64,000 bases of DNA from assembly GCA_038380795.1 (NCBI GenBank), contig CM076266.1, positions 38,462,425 through 38,526,424 of the forward strand, in the 5' to 3' direction. Shown here piece by piece: positions 13,456 through 27,100 of the stretch. Below the pieces are notes generated by a model, which was given only the letters and a program-made list of their open reading frames with translations, was not told where the DNA came from and searched no databases. This DNA is from Pyrocephalus nanus. Its lineage: Eukaryota; Chordata; Aves; Passeriformes; Tyrannidae. The number at the start of each line of letters is the position of its first letter. The first letter of the stretch is position 1. Made by a program: the position numbers and the translations under genes.

Positions 13456-14236
13456 GACATAATGATAATTCTTATTGATATGGTGATGTTAATTGGGTAG
13501 AGATATTTAATAAGTCCCATATTCCTGAAGTAAATGCATGCTCTTAACCTGCACCTGAACCTGATTTTTGATGCAGTCTGAGGATGAGGCAAAGATACAG
13601 ATAACTGAGCACAAGTGGATTTTCAGTCTTGTGTGGCAGAATGGAAATTGGAATCTTCAGAATCTATTAGAAGAACAATTCTGCAGTTGCTCACATTTTT
13701 ATAAATTATGCTGTATAAGATGCTAAGAAACAAAGTCAGGAGTTTCAATTGGGGAAAATTACCATGACTGTACTGCATCTGCAGGAGTAGGCTTTTTTTC
13801 CTTTTTTTTCCCAAAAGGGGTTAAAAAGCAGTTTACATTTTAATAGAGACGTACTTAAAGAAGATGAAAAACATTCTGTCACTTAACCCACTGACTGGCT
13901 TGTCCTCTAAAATGTGGGATGAATAGCAGAAACAACAGGCAAAACAAAAGCATGTAAGGCAAAAAAGTGCAAACAGCAGAACCATTTAAATGTATTTTAC
14001 ATTCAGATTTCCATTTTGGTGATAGTCACCAGCTGTAACAAGAACAGGATGGAAACAGTGAAGGGCTATTGAAGTGGTTGAGAACAGGAGTGGGTCTCAG
14101 AAAGAAACAGGTTATATATCTGGATTTCCCCTGAGGACACATGCCTTGACATTGACTAAGTTCTTCAACCTTGCTGTGTACCTTAATTCTTCTGTCTTTG
14201 CATTGGAGATAATGATTCTTTTTTTCTTTCCCCTCC

Positions 14237-14261
14237 TTTTTTTTTTTTTTTTTTTTTTTTT
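14237..14261 (+). repeat. T25 homopolymer
   Basis: An uninterrupted T run preceded by a C/T-rich stretch. Confidence 0.9.
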
Positions 14262-16129
14262 AAACACATCAAGTTGGAAGCCCACAATTTGAATAATGTG
14301 TTGGGATTGATCCATTTGGGGCTTGATAGCCCCAAGATGCTCAGCACTTCAAACACTCATTCATATTTCAGCACATGCCTGAAGCTCACTGGGATCTTCC
14401 ATGCATTAAGAACTAAGCACATAGTTACTTGCTCTGCTGGAAGGTGCCCCGAATGTGCTGCAGGGGAAAGGCATCAGTTCACCCGGAGGACTATGTCAGA
14501 GGGCTCCCTGTGTTAAGCACACTGAAATTACAGAACCTGATGTTGCTTGCTGCTAAGGCTTTTCTTTCAGGAGCCGTACCATGACACTGCAGGCACTCAG
14601 AGGGGTGACAGTACCCTTGCCAGTTTAACTGCCCACCCAGAAGAATCCATAGTTGATTCAACAAGGTACTGATGTGCAAAGTAAAGCCACATTCTCCCTT
14701 TTTCTGGGATCTGAGGAATTTGGCCTTGCGTATGCTTATCATATCAGAGTGTCTACAGAGCTAGCCATGGTTTGAGCACAGGACCAGGTCCTAAGGATCT
14801 GTCTCTGATACCTGCACAAACATTGTCACTCTGCAACTGATACCAGTCCAGCTTGCTAAGCAGGACTTGACTTTGCAGTCTCACTCCATCAGAGGCAGAG
14901 AGGGGGGTGAGGATGACACAGTTATCCAAAAGGGCTGAAGGGTGTGAGACCTCCCAGCACAGTTTTTCTGCCAGCTGCTCCTACTATAAACTAGTGTGTG
15001 TGCTGCCCTATGCATGTTTATTTCTCTCCGGAGGAGGAGGAGGTGGGTTGGGAAGCCTGGAGCTTGCTCCTGGCCACCCACAGAACAAAGGCGGGGTTGT
15101 CCTTCTCCCGAAATCTAGGACAGAAACAAAATTACTTCCTCCAGAGAAAGGTGGAAACAGGGTAGAGCCTGTGGTTTGGAGGGGAGCCGCAGGATTATAA
15201 TGCCTCCCTGGGGTGCTCTGGGTTTGGTACAGAGTGTGTCCCACCCTGTCTGGGGGCACTGACCGAGCACAAACCTAAACCCATGAGGAGGGCTGGTCTT
15301 TACCCTTCAGGCTTAGTCACATGCTTTTTGCAGTTCCTGTAGTCTGGAAATTGATTCAGTTAATGTAATTCACAAAGACTTGCAATTTAGGACTCAGAAT
15401 GTTCCGTTATGGTAGTAGAAGTGACTTAAGGAGCAACCAAGATTAATGAAACAATCAGGGACAAACCCAAAATGAGGCAAGCAACTTCAAAAATTATATA
15501 TATGCAGCCTGAACACAGAGGGGAGGATAGGAGATAGAGTGTTTAAAACTGAGTCAAACACCCATAAAATAAACCCCAAATCACATTTCTAAACATTAAT
15601 AACACTTTAAATAAGCTGCTATAAAGCTGCCAAAAATAATATATTAACTTTGAAAATAGCATTTACAGCACTTACACATAAAACTGAAATGCTCTTGTGG
15701 ACCACTGTGTAGTTTGCTCATTAGATGAGCAGCCAAGGATCAATAACTCTGCAGGACAACTGTTAGGAATGGCTTAGATAATTTCAGCCTCTATTTTTTA
15801 CGAACATGTGTGTCTGAACTACTGGTTTTTTAAGGAATTGTAAAGACCACACCTAACAGCCTCCTAGGTTTGGATTTGGTTTTCATCGTATAACATGCAG
15901 GCAAGAAATTACTATGTTTTAAATGTACATCTTGCAGTCAAATATTTCCTTGCTAACTGAAACTATTATCAGAAGATGCTGGCTGTTTAATTTCAAAGAC
16001 AGTCTCTGAATAACAGGATAAGGAGTGAACATTTTGAAGAGAAAAATGTACTTAACTAAGTGCCACAAATGCCACAAAGGTCAGTGGGCATAAACAGGAT
16101 AACTGTATGAGCCTCAGTCACTTCCCTGA

Positions 16130-16200
16130 GAAATCATAAAATCATAGAATAATTTAGTTTTAAAAAGACCCTTAAGTTCATTGAGTTCGACCATTAAAAT
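16130..16200 (-). mobile_element. CR1: CR1 LINE 3' terminal scrap
   Basis: ATCATAAAATCATAGAATAA, then AAAAAGACCC and TTGAGTTCGACCATTAAA, is the reverse complement of the last ~70 bp of CR1. It lies about 65 bp before the A33 run at 16266-16298. Confidence 0.85.
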
Positions 16201-16263
16201 AAAAGCAGAGTACAAAATACATCATCTTCATGAAGAACTAGTCTTCAGCAGACTCCTCTATAA

Positions 16264-16265
<2 letters not shown>

Positions 16266-16298
<33 letters not shown>
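16266..16298 (+). repeat. A33 homopolymer
   Basis: An uninterrupted A run about 65 bp right of a CR1 scrap. CR1 does not end in poly-A, and no SINE or retrogene body is visible, so it is treated as an expanded homopolymer. Confidence 0.9.
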
Positions 16299-16300
<2 letters not shown>

Positions 16301-18975
16301 GTGAAGATAAAAAAATCAAAGCTATTTTGGCCACAGAACAATCATGCTATGGACCATGGACAGTGCTTCTGAGACTTCACTACAAATAATGTTCATACAT
16401 GCTCGAACTGGGAAAAAATAATGCTAAAAAGCTCTATTTCATCTTCATGGTTTTTTTGCACTGATTGTTTAGCAGTGCTAAACAATCCCAGTTCTTTCCA
16501 TCAGAACCGGGATATCCATCTAAAGAACCCTTACAATCAAGTCTTTAAAATATTGGGCATCTTTCTACGCATTGAGCATGCCCATAAAGAACTAACAAAA
16601 ATAACTAAAGGTCAAGAGGGATTGATGTGTAAGGAAAAAATAATTAAATAAATTGGGATTGATCTTGAACTGATGAACTCAAGTCAGCCTATTGAAGACA
16701 GTAAGATTTTACTATTTTAGATCCATTGTAAGTGAATAAAGGCCCTTTATTATCTGACTTGAAGGTAAATGGGAGGAAGTTACTGTAATGCGAGATGGCC
16801 TATTACATCAGAGAGGGGAAGAGATCAGATATAGACAAGAATATAACAGTTTGCAGGGTGGCAGATCTATAAACTCTATTCTTAAAGGTATCATAGAAAT
16901 GTCATATGAAAGGGTCTCCTTGACATCCAGCTACTTGGGCAATTCCTACATTGAGCTGATAGGGCTAAGGATGCACATATCCTTTAGTGGCCTGCATATT
17001 GGATTTTTCTTTCCACGAAATCCAGTGTGAAAGCAGAAAAGAAGCCAATATTCAACCTGTTCTCACATAAGTGAAACGCATATCCAGACTCATGAACTTT
17101 GATATGCTTCTGGATCCATTGACATAGACATAGTTCTGATTACCACTTGAAAAGACAACTCAGATTCTGAAGAGGCAAGAGGATCCTGGAGCAGGCTGTA
17201 GGGATTTGCCCAGTAACAAAGCCTGACAACTTTAGTAAAGGCAAATATCCACTGTGGAAATAGAGTAGTCAAGCAAATATGTCTGCAGAGGCCATAGGAT
17301 CTTTGACAGATCAATCAAGCTCATTTTTCTAGGCATGGCTTGCTGTACCTGAACAGAAGTTGAATCCAAACAACTCTAGGCTTTATGACAGTGCTCTTTT
17401 CTGGTCAGGGATCTGCTGGATCTCCTGGAAGAAGCAGAGTCACTAGCTTAACTTGATTCCATGATATGACTAGATCTGCATCAATGTTTTTCACTGCCAA
17501 CAAGCAATCCAGAATTCAGAGTCCCAGTTCTCACACAGGTTATTCTATGTAATTATCATGAAGTGACCCTAAAATTTATGGATAAGGTCACTGGAGAAAT
17601 CCCCCTGTGCAGGGACAGTGTCACACAGGCAGTTAAGACAGTACAACACCTATCTGCACAGCTTTGCCTGCAGTTCCATGGCTAACAAGAAGGGACAAAC
17701 CAAGATGGGTTCAGAAGAAGAAGGTAGGCAGCAGTAAGGCCTAACACAATAGCACTGTGTTATATACTACAGTCCTGTTTACTTGCTAGATATCTAGCTG
17801 TTATAAATTACTCAGAGCTGGAATGCTCTATGGTGCTGAGCAGAGTTTAATAGATGAGGAATTAGAGTCTGCACCATACGAAACTTGTATGTCCCTCACT
17901 TTTTACCAAAGAAGGGAGTCAGCTTCAGGGCTGGAGAGGAAACCTTCATTAGGTACAACATAATTAGACAAAACAGTGTAAATGATGGCTGACCCAGCAG
18001 TTATGTGAGATCTTCATGTTTCTGGTCTGTCACAAGCTTTTTGTGTAGCCTAGAGCAAGCTAGCTACCCAGCTGTCCTTCATGCTCTTTCCACAAAACTG
18101 GAATAGCAATACTTTCCCTTTTAAATGGATGAAAATGACTGTGCAGCTGCAGAGGGGATCTTCTACTTGACAGGCAGCTTGACAGAAGGATTTCTTCAGT
18201 TACAAAGTTGACCCAGAAGAGTTGTGGTGGAAATCCCATCATTTGAACTGTTCCCAGACAGAATGAATATGGCCTAGGAAAAGCCTGTCTCAACAGGCTG
18301 CAACAAGTAGATTGAAAGTTAAACTTTTGCACCTTGTAGACTATCCTTTTGTGTCAAGAAAACAGATCAGATAACTTTGATTTATGAGAAGCAGATCCTG
18401 AGAAGTGCTGGACATGTCTAACAAATTGATGAGTGACACCTACACTGAAATGCTCCCAAGACTAAGAAAACTGTGCAGCTCAGAAGTTGAGTACAAGACT
18501 ACAACAAAAGGCAGATAACTCCAGAGCTGACTAGTCTTAACAGTCAGGTACTGAATTCCCAACCCCAGACAATGCCCTCTAAATCATATTTCACTGTAGG
18601 AATCCCTTTGCTCCTGGGATTAGTTTAGTCACCTCGCATGTCACAGCCCAAATCCGTAGGGAACAACTACCAAAATAATTGTTTTGACCAGGCGTCATAG
18701 ACTGTAAGCTTTTATCACAGTAGCCTGTGTACTTGTGGCATAATAGGAGATTAGGACTCACTTGAGAAAGAAATAGCTTGTCACTCCATCGATCAGAAGG
18801 TCGTACAAGAGACCAGTGTTGCCATCATCTTGGAACAGGGGCAAGTTTCAGGAGGGACAAGGAAATTACTGTAGCTATTGAAGAGACATAGACTGCCTCC
18901 CTACTCACACCTGGCCAGCTACTTTGACCATCAAGTTAAGGCAGAAAATTGCATGACAGATTGAGGATATGTCTA

Positions 18976-19092
18976 TGTCAAACTGTGAACTCCATTTTGT
19001 TCTATGAAATGTGTTTTGTGTCAATGCCTTTATACAGTGTTGTGACCTTCATTGAAGAATGTCACCCTGTGTCAGACTGCAAACTCATTTGT
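18976..19092. repeat. Weak two-copy direct repeat (~94-bp period)
   Basis: TGTCAAACTGTGAACTCC at 18976 and TGTCAGACTGCAAACTC at 19070 are similar, each followed by an ATTTTGT/ATTTGT word. There are only two diverged copies; it may be part of an unidentified old repeat. Confidence 0.3.
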
Positions 19093-22000
19093 AGATTATA
19101 GCATAGATTTTACTGCAAAGCAAAGAACACGTAGACATGAAAAGCTCTTTCCTATGGGAATAAATGTATTTTAGTGGATTTTATCTTTGTATAACACTCC
19201 CAACCACAGCTAAGGAGGAGGTTGATGGTAAAGTCTGGAAGAAGAAGCATCTGGAGCAATTAAAGCAGAGCTCAGATGCAGGCAGGCTGGAAGAAAACTT
19301 GTTAACTCATGGGCTTACGATTGCCTCAGTATTAGACTGTAGGAGAGTTGTGCTCAAGATTTGTGTAGTTTCTAGAGTGATTTGCTAACAGTCAAGTGTT
19401 TGAAATTAAGAACATCCTTTCTTCCTGATCCACTGTTCCTGGGATGCTGCTAGAGCCTCCCTGCATGTGGGGTCTAGGGAAAACTGTCTAAGCACCCAAG
19501 GAATTGGGAAAGCAGAGATTAATTTAGAGGGGCAAAGATTGTGCTGATGAGTGTACCTGCACTAAGAGGATCATACCCACAAGGCCCAGAATTAGGAAAA
19601 AACATCAGTTTCTAGAGATGTATCGATCAAATTTAGAGGAAAATATGATTACATCATATTTGTCAAGAGGGTAATACTCACTGCAGATGGTCCTGACCAT
19701 TGCCCCTCTGCACGTGCAATGCTCTTCGCTCAGACCATGGATCCAGAGCTAAAGCAGTGGCTTCAAAGTTGAACCTTCAAAAAAGAACCTCACCCTGTGC
19801 TTGTGTCAGCAGGGAAAGGACATTTACATGCTGTTCAAACAAGTAAGACATATGCATTGTCTCATTCAGAGGGACTGATTATGGGTTGCTGTGCTGGCCA
19901 TAACAAATTGTGACTACCAGGAGACCTTTCCGTGAAATGCTCTAGGACAATCCATAAGCACTGCTCCTCAGGAATTTCCTTCTGCCAGTTGTTCTGCCTA
20001 AGAACCAGCGAGGTTTGGCAGAAAAATCTATGAGGGACAATCCAAAAAATGTGGAGTTCCATAAAAATAAAGGGAAATGGTCTCTTCTGAGGTAGGATTT
20101 GTCTCCCAGATTTCCCTGCTAGGATTCCCAGCCACTTGTACTATTGAGTTGAGATTAGAGTCAGAATTTCCCTGTTTTGAAAATCTATTTTCATCCTTTC
20201 TTTTTCCTTCTACGCATGAAGACAGAAAACCACACCTAAAGCTGGAAGTGGTATTGAGGCAGCTTACCCATCAAAACCAGCAGGGACTGGGGGTCCTTCT
20301 GTTTTATCATGTCTGATTATGGTTTGATGTACTCATAGTAAAATTCCTGGGAAGAAATAGCATAGTCATGGTGATCTCCTTCCTTAATTTTAAAGGCCCA
20401 CTATATAAAATTAAAGATGGTAAAATCTAGACCTTTATTTAGTCTCTCTCTCTGGACAGTCATGTCTGTGTGAGCCAGAGACTGAAGGGAGGCATTCAGT
20501 GACCGTGTCAGAAAGCTCTGTGTGTCTTCTTGTCAGATGCCCCATGAGAGAGAAATGTCTTTCATTACAAGTCTAGTTCAAGGAAAAATAGGAATAAGAT
20601 GAGAGAGAAATATAAACAGATAAACTCACCGTGAGTCTGGCTGTATATTTTTTTGGAAAATAGCTCAGGTGTCTGTGCCCAAGTGTGTGGATTCTCCAGT
20701 AATGGGCTAAAATAGGAAGTTGGTTGTTTGTTTTTTTTTTTTTTTAAATCCACAATCACATATCCAAACTAATTCTGCCTAACTAGTAAACAAGATGTGA
20801 GGTAGGACAAATACATACTGTCAGATGTAATACAGTGAAACAAATCACATTTTATCTTCCTTCATCTGATTATTTCCGCATTGTATTATTTATCCTTGTA
20901 GATTGCAGAGTTTTGGACTGTGAGCTGGGATATGCTCTTGGCAATGTTTTCTGGAATAGAAGAAATGTTTTTGAGTCTATCTAGGTAATTTGCAGGTTTT
21001 ACTTCTCCCAGTTGACCCAGGGGCATGTTTCTGCTGAATTCATCTAGGGCAAGAGACAGCAAAGCATGACGCATGGTGCTTCTTGTCAAGGCACAGGGTT
21101 AGCTAAAAGGAGTGGAAGGACAGAGCTTGAGTAAAGGCAAGAGAAGGCAATGGAAGTTCACTGAAGCAAACTATTCAGATCTGAGGAAAATTTCTCAGTG
21201 GAACATAACAGCAACCACCTCTTTCAGCTATTTTTAGATCAAAATACTGTGGAAAAACACACATACTATGGTTCTCAGTGCAGAAGAAACATATGGCATC
21301 GATATGAATAATCTGTTTTACAGTGTGGGTTGTTGTAGAAGTACTTCTACTCACACAAACTGACAGAGAAGGTCATCATATTTGACAGTGAATATACACT
21401 TGTGACAATGCTGACATGCTCCTGGGGTTGCAGAAACACATATGTTCATTACAAATGGGTTATAACAAAGAAGAAATGTCTGAGTCAAGTTCCAAACTTA
21501 ATCAAGCATGTGAAATATGGTAAGCCTAATTTATATATATTTAAAAATAAACATTAAATAGACTCATACCTACTAGATATAGGATCTGTTACAACTAACA
21601 TTTGCTGTAGACAAGATGCATTGAAGCTTTTTTTTAGCCTTCATTCTTACAGTATGCTGTACATATGGTATTTCTATGCATGCTGCTGCTGCCTCTGTAA
21701 TACTAAGGTACACTGGGAGTAGCATAAGGCCAAACTGTGAATGTACATGACAGAAAGAAAGACTGTATTTTCTGTCCTACTCTATTGGCTGAAGAGCTGA
21801 ACTTCACTGGACTGGATCCAGTTCTCACTGAAGGGAATGAAACAGAACAAACAGTGCAGGCAGCTGGACTGCTTGTCCTAAATTAGGCAAGATTCGGCAG
21901 CCTGAGGGTGGACCTGCAGGGCAGGACCCACTCTACAGCCAGGGAGCTGCACCCAGCAAGCATACAGTGCTCTTAGTAGTATGTACACTTAATGCTGATT

Positions 22001-23639
22001 CTGAATATACTTCCTATGTCTCTGGAAGAACCAGTCTTTTATGACCTTAAAACATATAGCTCATCCACTTCTCCTCCCCTGCCACTGGGCCAGAGGCTTT
22101 AGCAGTTTAATTTATCCAATAATAAAGTAGTGCCTAGTTCTCAGTTCCTTTAAATGAAAAGCTCCTTTACAAATGGAAGGAAAAAAATATAGATTTTTTT
22201 TTTTTAAAGACTCCCAGAGACTTTTCATAAACAACTGCAAAGTCAGGGTACAGATTTAAACTTTTTGCGCTACTGCCTTTTTACAGGAAGGATGTAAGTC
22301 TCAACCTTTACTTTGGATATCCTTACTGTAAGTATTAAATATCAAAACTTAACTGATGAAATGCTTCATGATATTCACAGAGAGCTTTCTGCTTTTACAT
22401 AGGCATGTACCTGGGTACATATAGAGATTCATACACACATGCACACTCCAAAAGCTAAATAGACGTATATTCATGCAGTCACTGTTTATCGTGCAAAGGC
22501 TACACCTCCACTGGGGTTATTCAGACCTGCTCCTTGGTGCAAAAAGGATGATTTACATAATTGAGGACCTGGTTGTGGAAACACTGCTGATCCCGCCATG
22601 GTTGCTTCCTGTTTCCCCAGCCATTTCCAAGAGGCAGAATAACACATTATGGAATTTTCAAGCCTGAGTTCCCCCCCCCACCCCAGGAAACCCATCAAGC
22701 TGGGAGTGCCAGCGCTGGACATCTGCAGTACCGGGCAGCACAGCAGTTATGAGCAGTGACTTACAGCAACCCCCCTGGCACCCCACAGAAGATGGACTGC
22801 TCTGCCTTGCTCTGAGAATGTGCTCAGGCATCGCTTCCTTGCAGTGCCACTTTAGCAGTGGTCTAACACAATACATCTCAAGGAGCATTTATGCTGTGTT
22901 CACTGCGCATTCAACTGTGGCCACTTCAAAGGTTTAACCAAGTATTTTATGGCCATGGTAAAGGGTTCTTATTGATTTAAATTGCAAGCCTGGCTCCTGT
23001 CAGCTTCACTTGAGGGCAGAAATGCAATAAAATATCCCACAGTAGAAGGACAGACGTATCACATTCAAAATCTTAAGACATCCCTTTCACTATAATCACC
23101 TTCAGTGGCGTGCTGTTTTTCCCTTTTTTTTAAGGACAAGGTTATCTTAGACATTTCTTCATCTACAGATTTGAGAGGGGCTGCCTCTAAAATTTGCCAG
23201 CAGGCCCATCCAGCAGTAGGCATGAACCAAACCCTCGTGTGTAACTTTGCTAGGATGACACTGATACATTGGCAAATGTTAGCATAGTTGTAGAGTTTGG
23301 TCATTAAATCATTTGAATATGCTGTGAGGAAACCCCAGGCAAATCAGAGAGGTATGGGGGCCCTTTCCTCTGTCCCTGGGATCCTCCGTCACCACTGGTG
23401 TACCTGCTGCCGTGTCAGGGAACCCCACTCCGGCCTGGGAAAGTCCTTCCACTTTGGCATGGCTTTAATAAAGGAGAGATGTTGTCAGTTCAGGGCATTT
23501 TTTATCATCTTCTCATCGCACAGATGCTCTATTGCAGCCACAAAGAGGGTCTCCTCACTGTAGCAGTGTGAAAAAACAGGCAATACTTTTTTCTGTACTT
23601 CACAGGCAGTTTATTTAAAATAATTTACCTGAAATGCAC

Positions 23640-24180
23640 CCGAGGTGAAGATAACCTCCGGACACATCCGGAAAATAGGAAACGATTGCTAGGTATCTGA
23701 CATTTGAAATAACATGTTTCTGGAGGGTTGACATTACAAGAGTCATTTCACTTCAAAATGTTATTCCTAATGTAATTTTTTCAAATTCATAAGAGGCGCT
23801 TGCTAGGATTCAACGCAGCACTGGAGTCACTCGAAAGACAGAGGTCAAATTCATTTCATTTCTTTTATGTTTTCCTCTCCTCGCTAGATGAAACAAATGA
23901 TTGAGCCGGGAACACTTGGCAGGTCGGTGGCTGTGTGCGGTGGCGCCGTCGCAAGATCGATTTTCCCCATCCGGGGGGCTTGGGCAGCATGGGTGACATC
24001 TGTCGCGGTTGTCATGGCAGCCCGCGGCGCGGCCGGGGTCAGGCCTGACAGGGAGGCCCTCCCTGCCTCCGCCCGACGCGCTTCAAGGTTAACAGCCAAT
24101 GGACCAAAGAAATAGGCAATTATAGTGCAGTCAATTCTGGTTAGGGAAATACCCGAGAAGTAAATATATCTGATCAGCAG
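23640..24180. promoter_or_regulatory. CpG-rich element with X-box-like site in gene-poor DNA
   Basis: Nearly 20 CpG dinucleotides occur in about 190 bp (23900-24090), in sharp contrast to the CpG-poor surroundings. Within it, GTTGTCATGGCAGC at 24008-24021 resembles a full RFX X-box (GTTGCCATGGCAAC, 12 of 14). A CCAAT box lies near 24094-24098. The flanks are non-repetitive and homeobox-like (GCAATTATAG, CCTAATGTAATT). A small orphan CpG island or an embryonic enhancer is the likeliest reading. The open frames across it show no homology. Confidence 0.45.
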
Positions 24181-27100
24181 ATGAAAATGAAGCAGCCCGG
24201 CGCTGTGGGCAGGGGGGTGGCAGTGCCCTCCAGGAGTGGGGCTGTGCCCGCCCAGGCTCGGTGGCTGCCTGCACCCACCTACAGCTCTGCCTTGCAGGTA
24301 GAAGGTGCAGAGGGCAGCGTGCCTCTTTTGCTCAGGGATGGTCTCTGTCTGGGTCTCCAGCCTGGTGAAGGGCCACTGCTACCTCCAGGGGAAATTTTCT
24401 CTCCCCATGACTCTGACTGCCTGTCTCATGCCTGGGCACTTGTAGACACTGCACAATGCACCCAAGGGGCCGAATCAATGGCTTCAATAAATTATACCTC
24501 CATCTAACCAGGTACACGTGCATATTCTAATGTTGATACCTTTTCTCTGGGTGGGCTGGTTGTTCAAGCAAGAAGAGGCAGAGGTGAGGGCTCCACAGCT
24601 TCAGCACCTCAGCAGGAGTGGACATCAGCCCTCGAGGCAAACCAAGCCACCACCATCCCCAGCAGCTGACCCCCGGGGCACTGCAGCAGAGTGTCAGAGC
24701 CCAGCACCTTCAAAGCGTCACAGTCTGCCTCTCCTTTGTCTTCCCTGAAGAGAAGGGAGGCTGTCCCAGAGCAGCTGTGGTACAGATGGGGGAGGAGAAG
24801 GCAAGTGGCTGGGTCTCTGGGCTGGGGAGGTCCCTGAGCCTCTGAGTCAGCTGTAATGTTTGGGGATGACACCAATATATTTCCCCCTTCCACAGGGGAA
24901 GGGGTGAGGCATCAGGAGATGGCCTGCAGAGACATCCAAAGATGCCTGGGCATGAGAAGTCACACTGCATCCAACCCATCTCCATTCCTCAGTGATTTTG
25001 GAGGTGAGGCTGTTTGTTCTGGACCTCCTCTCTCTCAAGCAATGGATGCCCCAGCTAACTCCAGAGATCCGTTGTCTCCTGCATGGACTTCCTGCTGCTA
25101 CTACTGAGAACAGCCCAAGGAGGATGGGATAGAAGCCACCTTAGGGACAGCAGAAAAAGGCTGGGCCTAGCTTCATGTCTCTGCCATCACAGACAGGTTG
25201 GAAACACTTTTCTCTGCCTCTTGATGCTCATGGAAAGGAGGAAAATCCCGCCTGGCTCAGTGCTGCAAAGGCTGCTCTTGCTGAAATGCAGGCACCAGTT
25301 CCTGTACCTTGGGGCAGAAGTCTGCCCAAGCCAGAGCCCCTTGTCAATCACTCCTGGCTCCCAGAGGGATCAGCACAGCAGAATGGAGGCTTGTTTGTCC
25401 TGGCAGCTGCAACTCCTCCAGAAAGAAGCTTTCCGAATCAATGAAAACATTCAGTTTTAATGACCACTGAAAAGAAATCCCTCAAGATCATGCGTGTGTT
25501 TCAATGATGGATCAAAAGCAATACTGCCATTTCCTTTTGAAGACATTTTCCCAATATCTCAGTGTGGTAACAGACTTTCTCCCTACACTTCTGACTTTAA
25601 TCCAGAGCTACAACTTGAATAAGACAAAACTTTCAAATTCCAAGAGCATGGGGAACTAGAGAAAAATTTTCACAATTCTGAATTGTGTCTGCAACTCTAG
25701 TTGGTTCATCACGTCTTTTTGTCTGTATTTGTTTTCCACTTGACCACCTATGGTGCTCCTGTGTTCTCCCTGCTGTGCACAGCCATGTGTGGACATCTGT
25801 GGGATCAGGGCAGGATGCTGAGACTCATACTCAATCCTTCTGCCTCAGCATAAAGGTCCAGCCACTGCTGATCTGCCTTAACAGTGTTTCTTAACAAGCT
25901 TCTTGCAGGAGTTTATTTGACCCCCTCACCTCTTTGTTATCACATTTTGGATTTTGTCTCTCCCACAAAAGAAACATTTTTATGGATCTTATGTTTCTAA
26001 AGAAATTACTGATTGGAGAGCCAAGCTTTGCTGCCTTTTCTTTTGCTATTGATGACAAAAGGAAGTAACAAAGCCTGAACATTTTATTGCTCTTAGTTAT
26101 TAGTGTCTCAGCTGTCATCCTGATCTGAGATTCTGTTGATTTCCTGTTGCCCTGCTACCTTTCTGTCAATCTCTTCAGCAAATTGCTTGGGTACCAAATT
26201 ATTTGGCATTGCCCATCAGATACCCTCTAGACTCATTATGTAGCTAATAGTGTCTCTGTGTTACTCTCTCCATCTGCTAAGGAATTACTTCCAAAGTATA
26301 CTGTGTTTTCCGTAAGATCTCCCTCTGGTATGCTAAAAAAGAAATATTTGTTCCTAAGAAGGTCACCACCTCTATTTAGTCACCTGTTGAATGGATCCAA
26401 GATGCTTTGATTGCAAGCTTTCTGGGGCAGATGTTCTTTGTGGTACCCACTGATACTCAGTGTCTGCTAAACTGATCCTGTGGTTTGGAAGGAGTCTTCA
26501 TCTATTACTGCAGCAGAAATAATAAACACCAAAAAAATATGCTTTCCAGGGCTGGGGTCAGAGTGATACCATTTTTCCCCATTTTGGTCACATTTGTTGT
26601 CCCACAAAAAAATGATTCATGAAGTCATTTAATTTCTCAATCCTTTATGCGATCTACGCAGCAAAATTTATAATGTCTATATACTGTGTGGAAGGCACCA
26701 GCATGTTGCAGCTTTTTAACCTTTTAAATATTCTGTATTTCAGCTGGCTAGCCATCCTACCCCTTCTGCACAGTTCACTGCAGCTGTAAATAGTGGAGGG
26801 AGAGGAACAGACAGCCAATCAAATTACAGAAAGCTGAAAAGGTCAAAACCACACAATTTACTACTACCTTTTCCAAAATATAGGAGACTTTAAGATCCCA
26901 TTATTTTCTCTTGAAATACTTAATTAAAAGAAGCAAAAATTGTGTAAAGGAATATGTGGGTTGAAAAATTAGTAAGTCAGTCCTCATATAATATGTGTCA
27001 CCGGTGTAACTGTTTCTTTACAGTCTTAATGTCAACTATTTCTGGTCTTTCTCCACTATTAAGAGCCAGTCCTGCAGCTACCTTCCTCAGTTTTTGATAG

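Larger units (their letters stand above)
12741..23639. other. Gene-free DNA with scattered homopolymers
   Basis: Apart from the TALE-type site, CR1 scrap and homopolymers listed separately, I see nothing with a recognisable function. The 17-20 kb stretch has an even, CpG-poor texture that could be an old, unclassifiable transposon, but no terminal repeats or coding remnants were found. Confidence 0.5.

Noticed and set aside
16266..16298. A33 run as the tail of a retroposed gene or SINE
   Set aside because: The sequence upstream is a CR1 scrap on the opposite strand plus unique DNA. No gene-derived body or target-site duplication was seen.
17000..20600. Possible old endogenous retrovirus or DNA transposon
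   Set aside because: The texture is even and CpG-poor, but I found no terminal repeats, primer-binding site or coding remnants.
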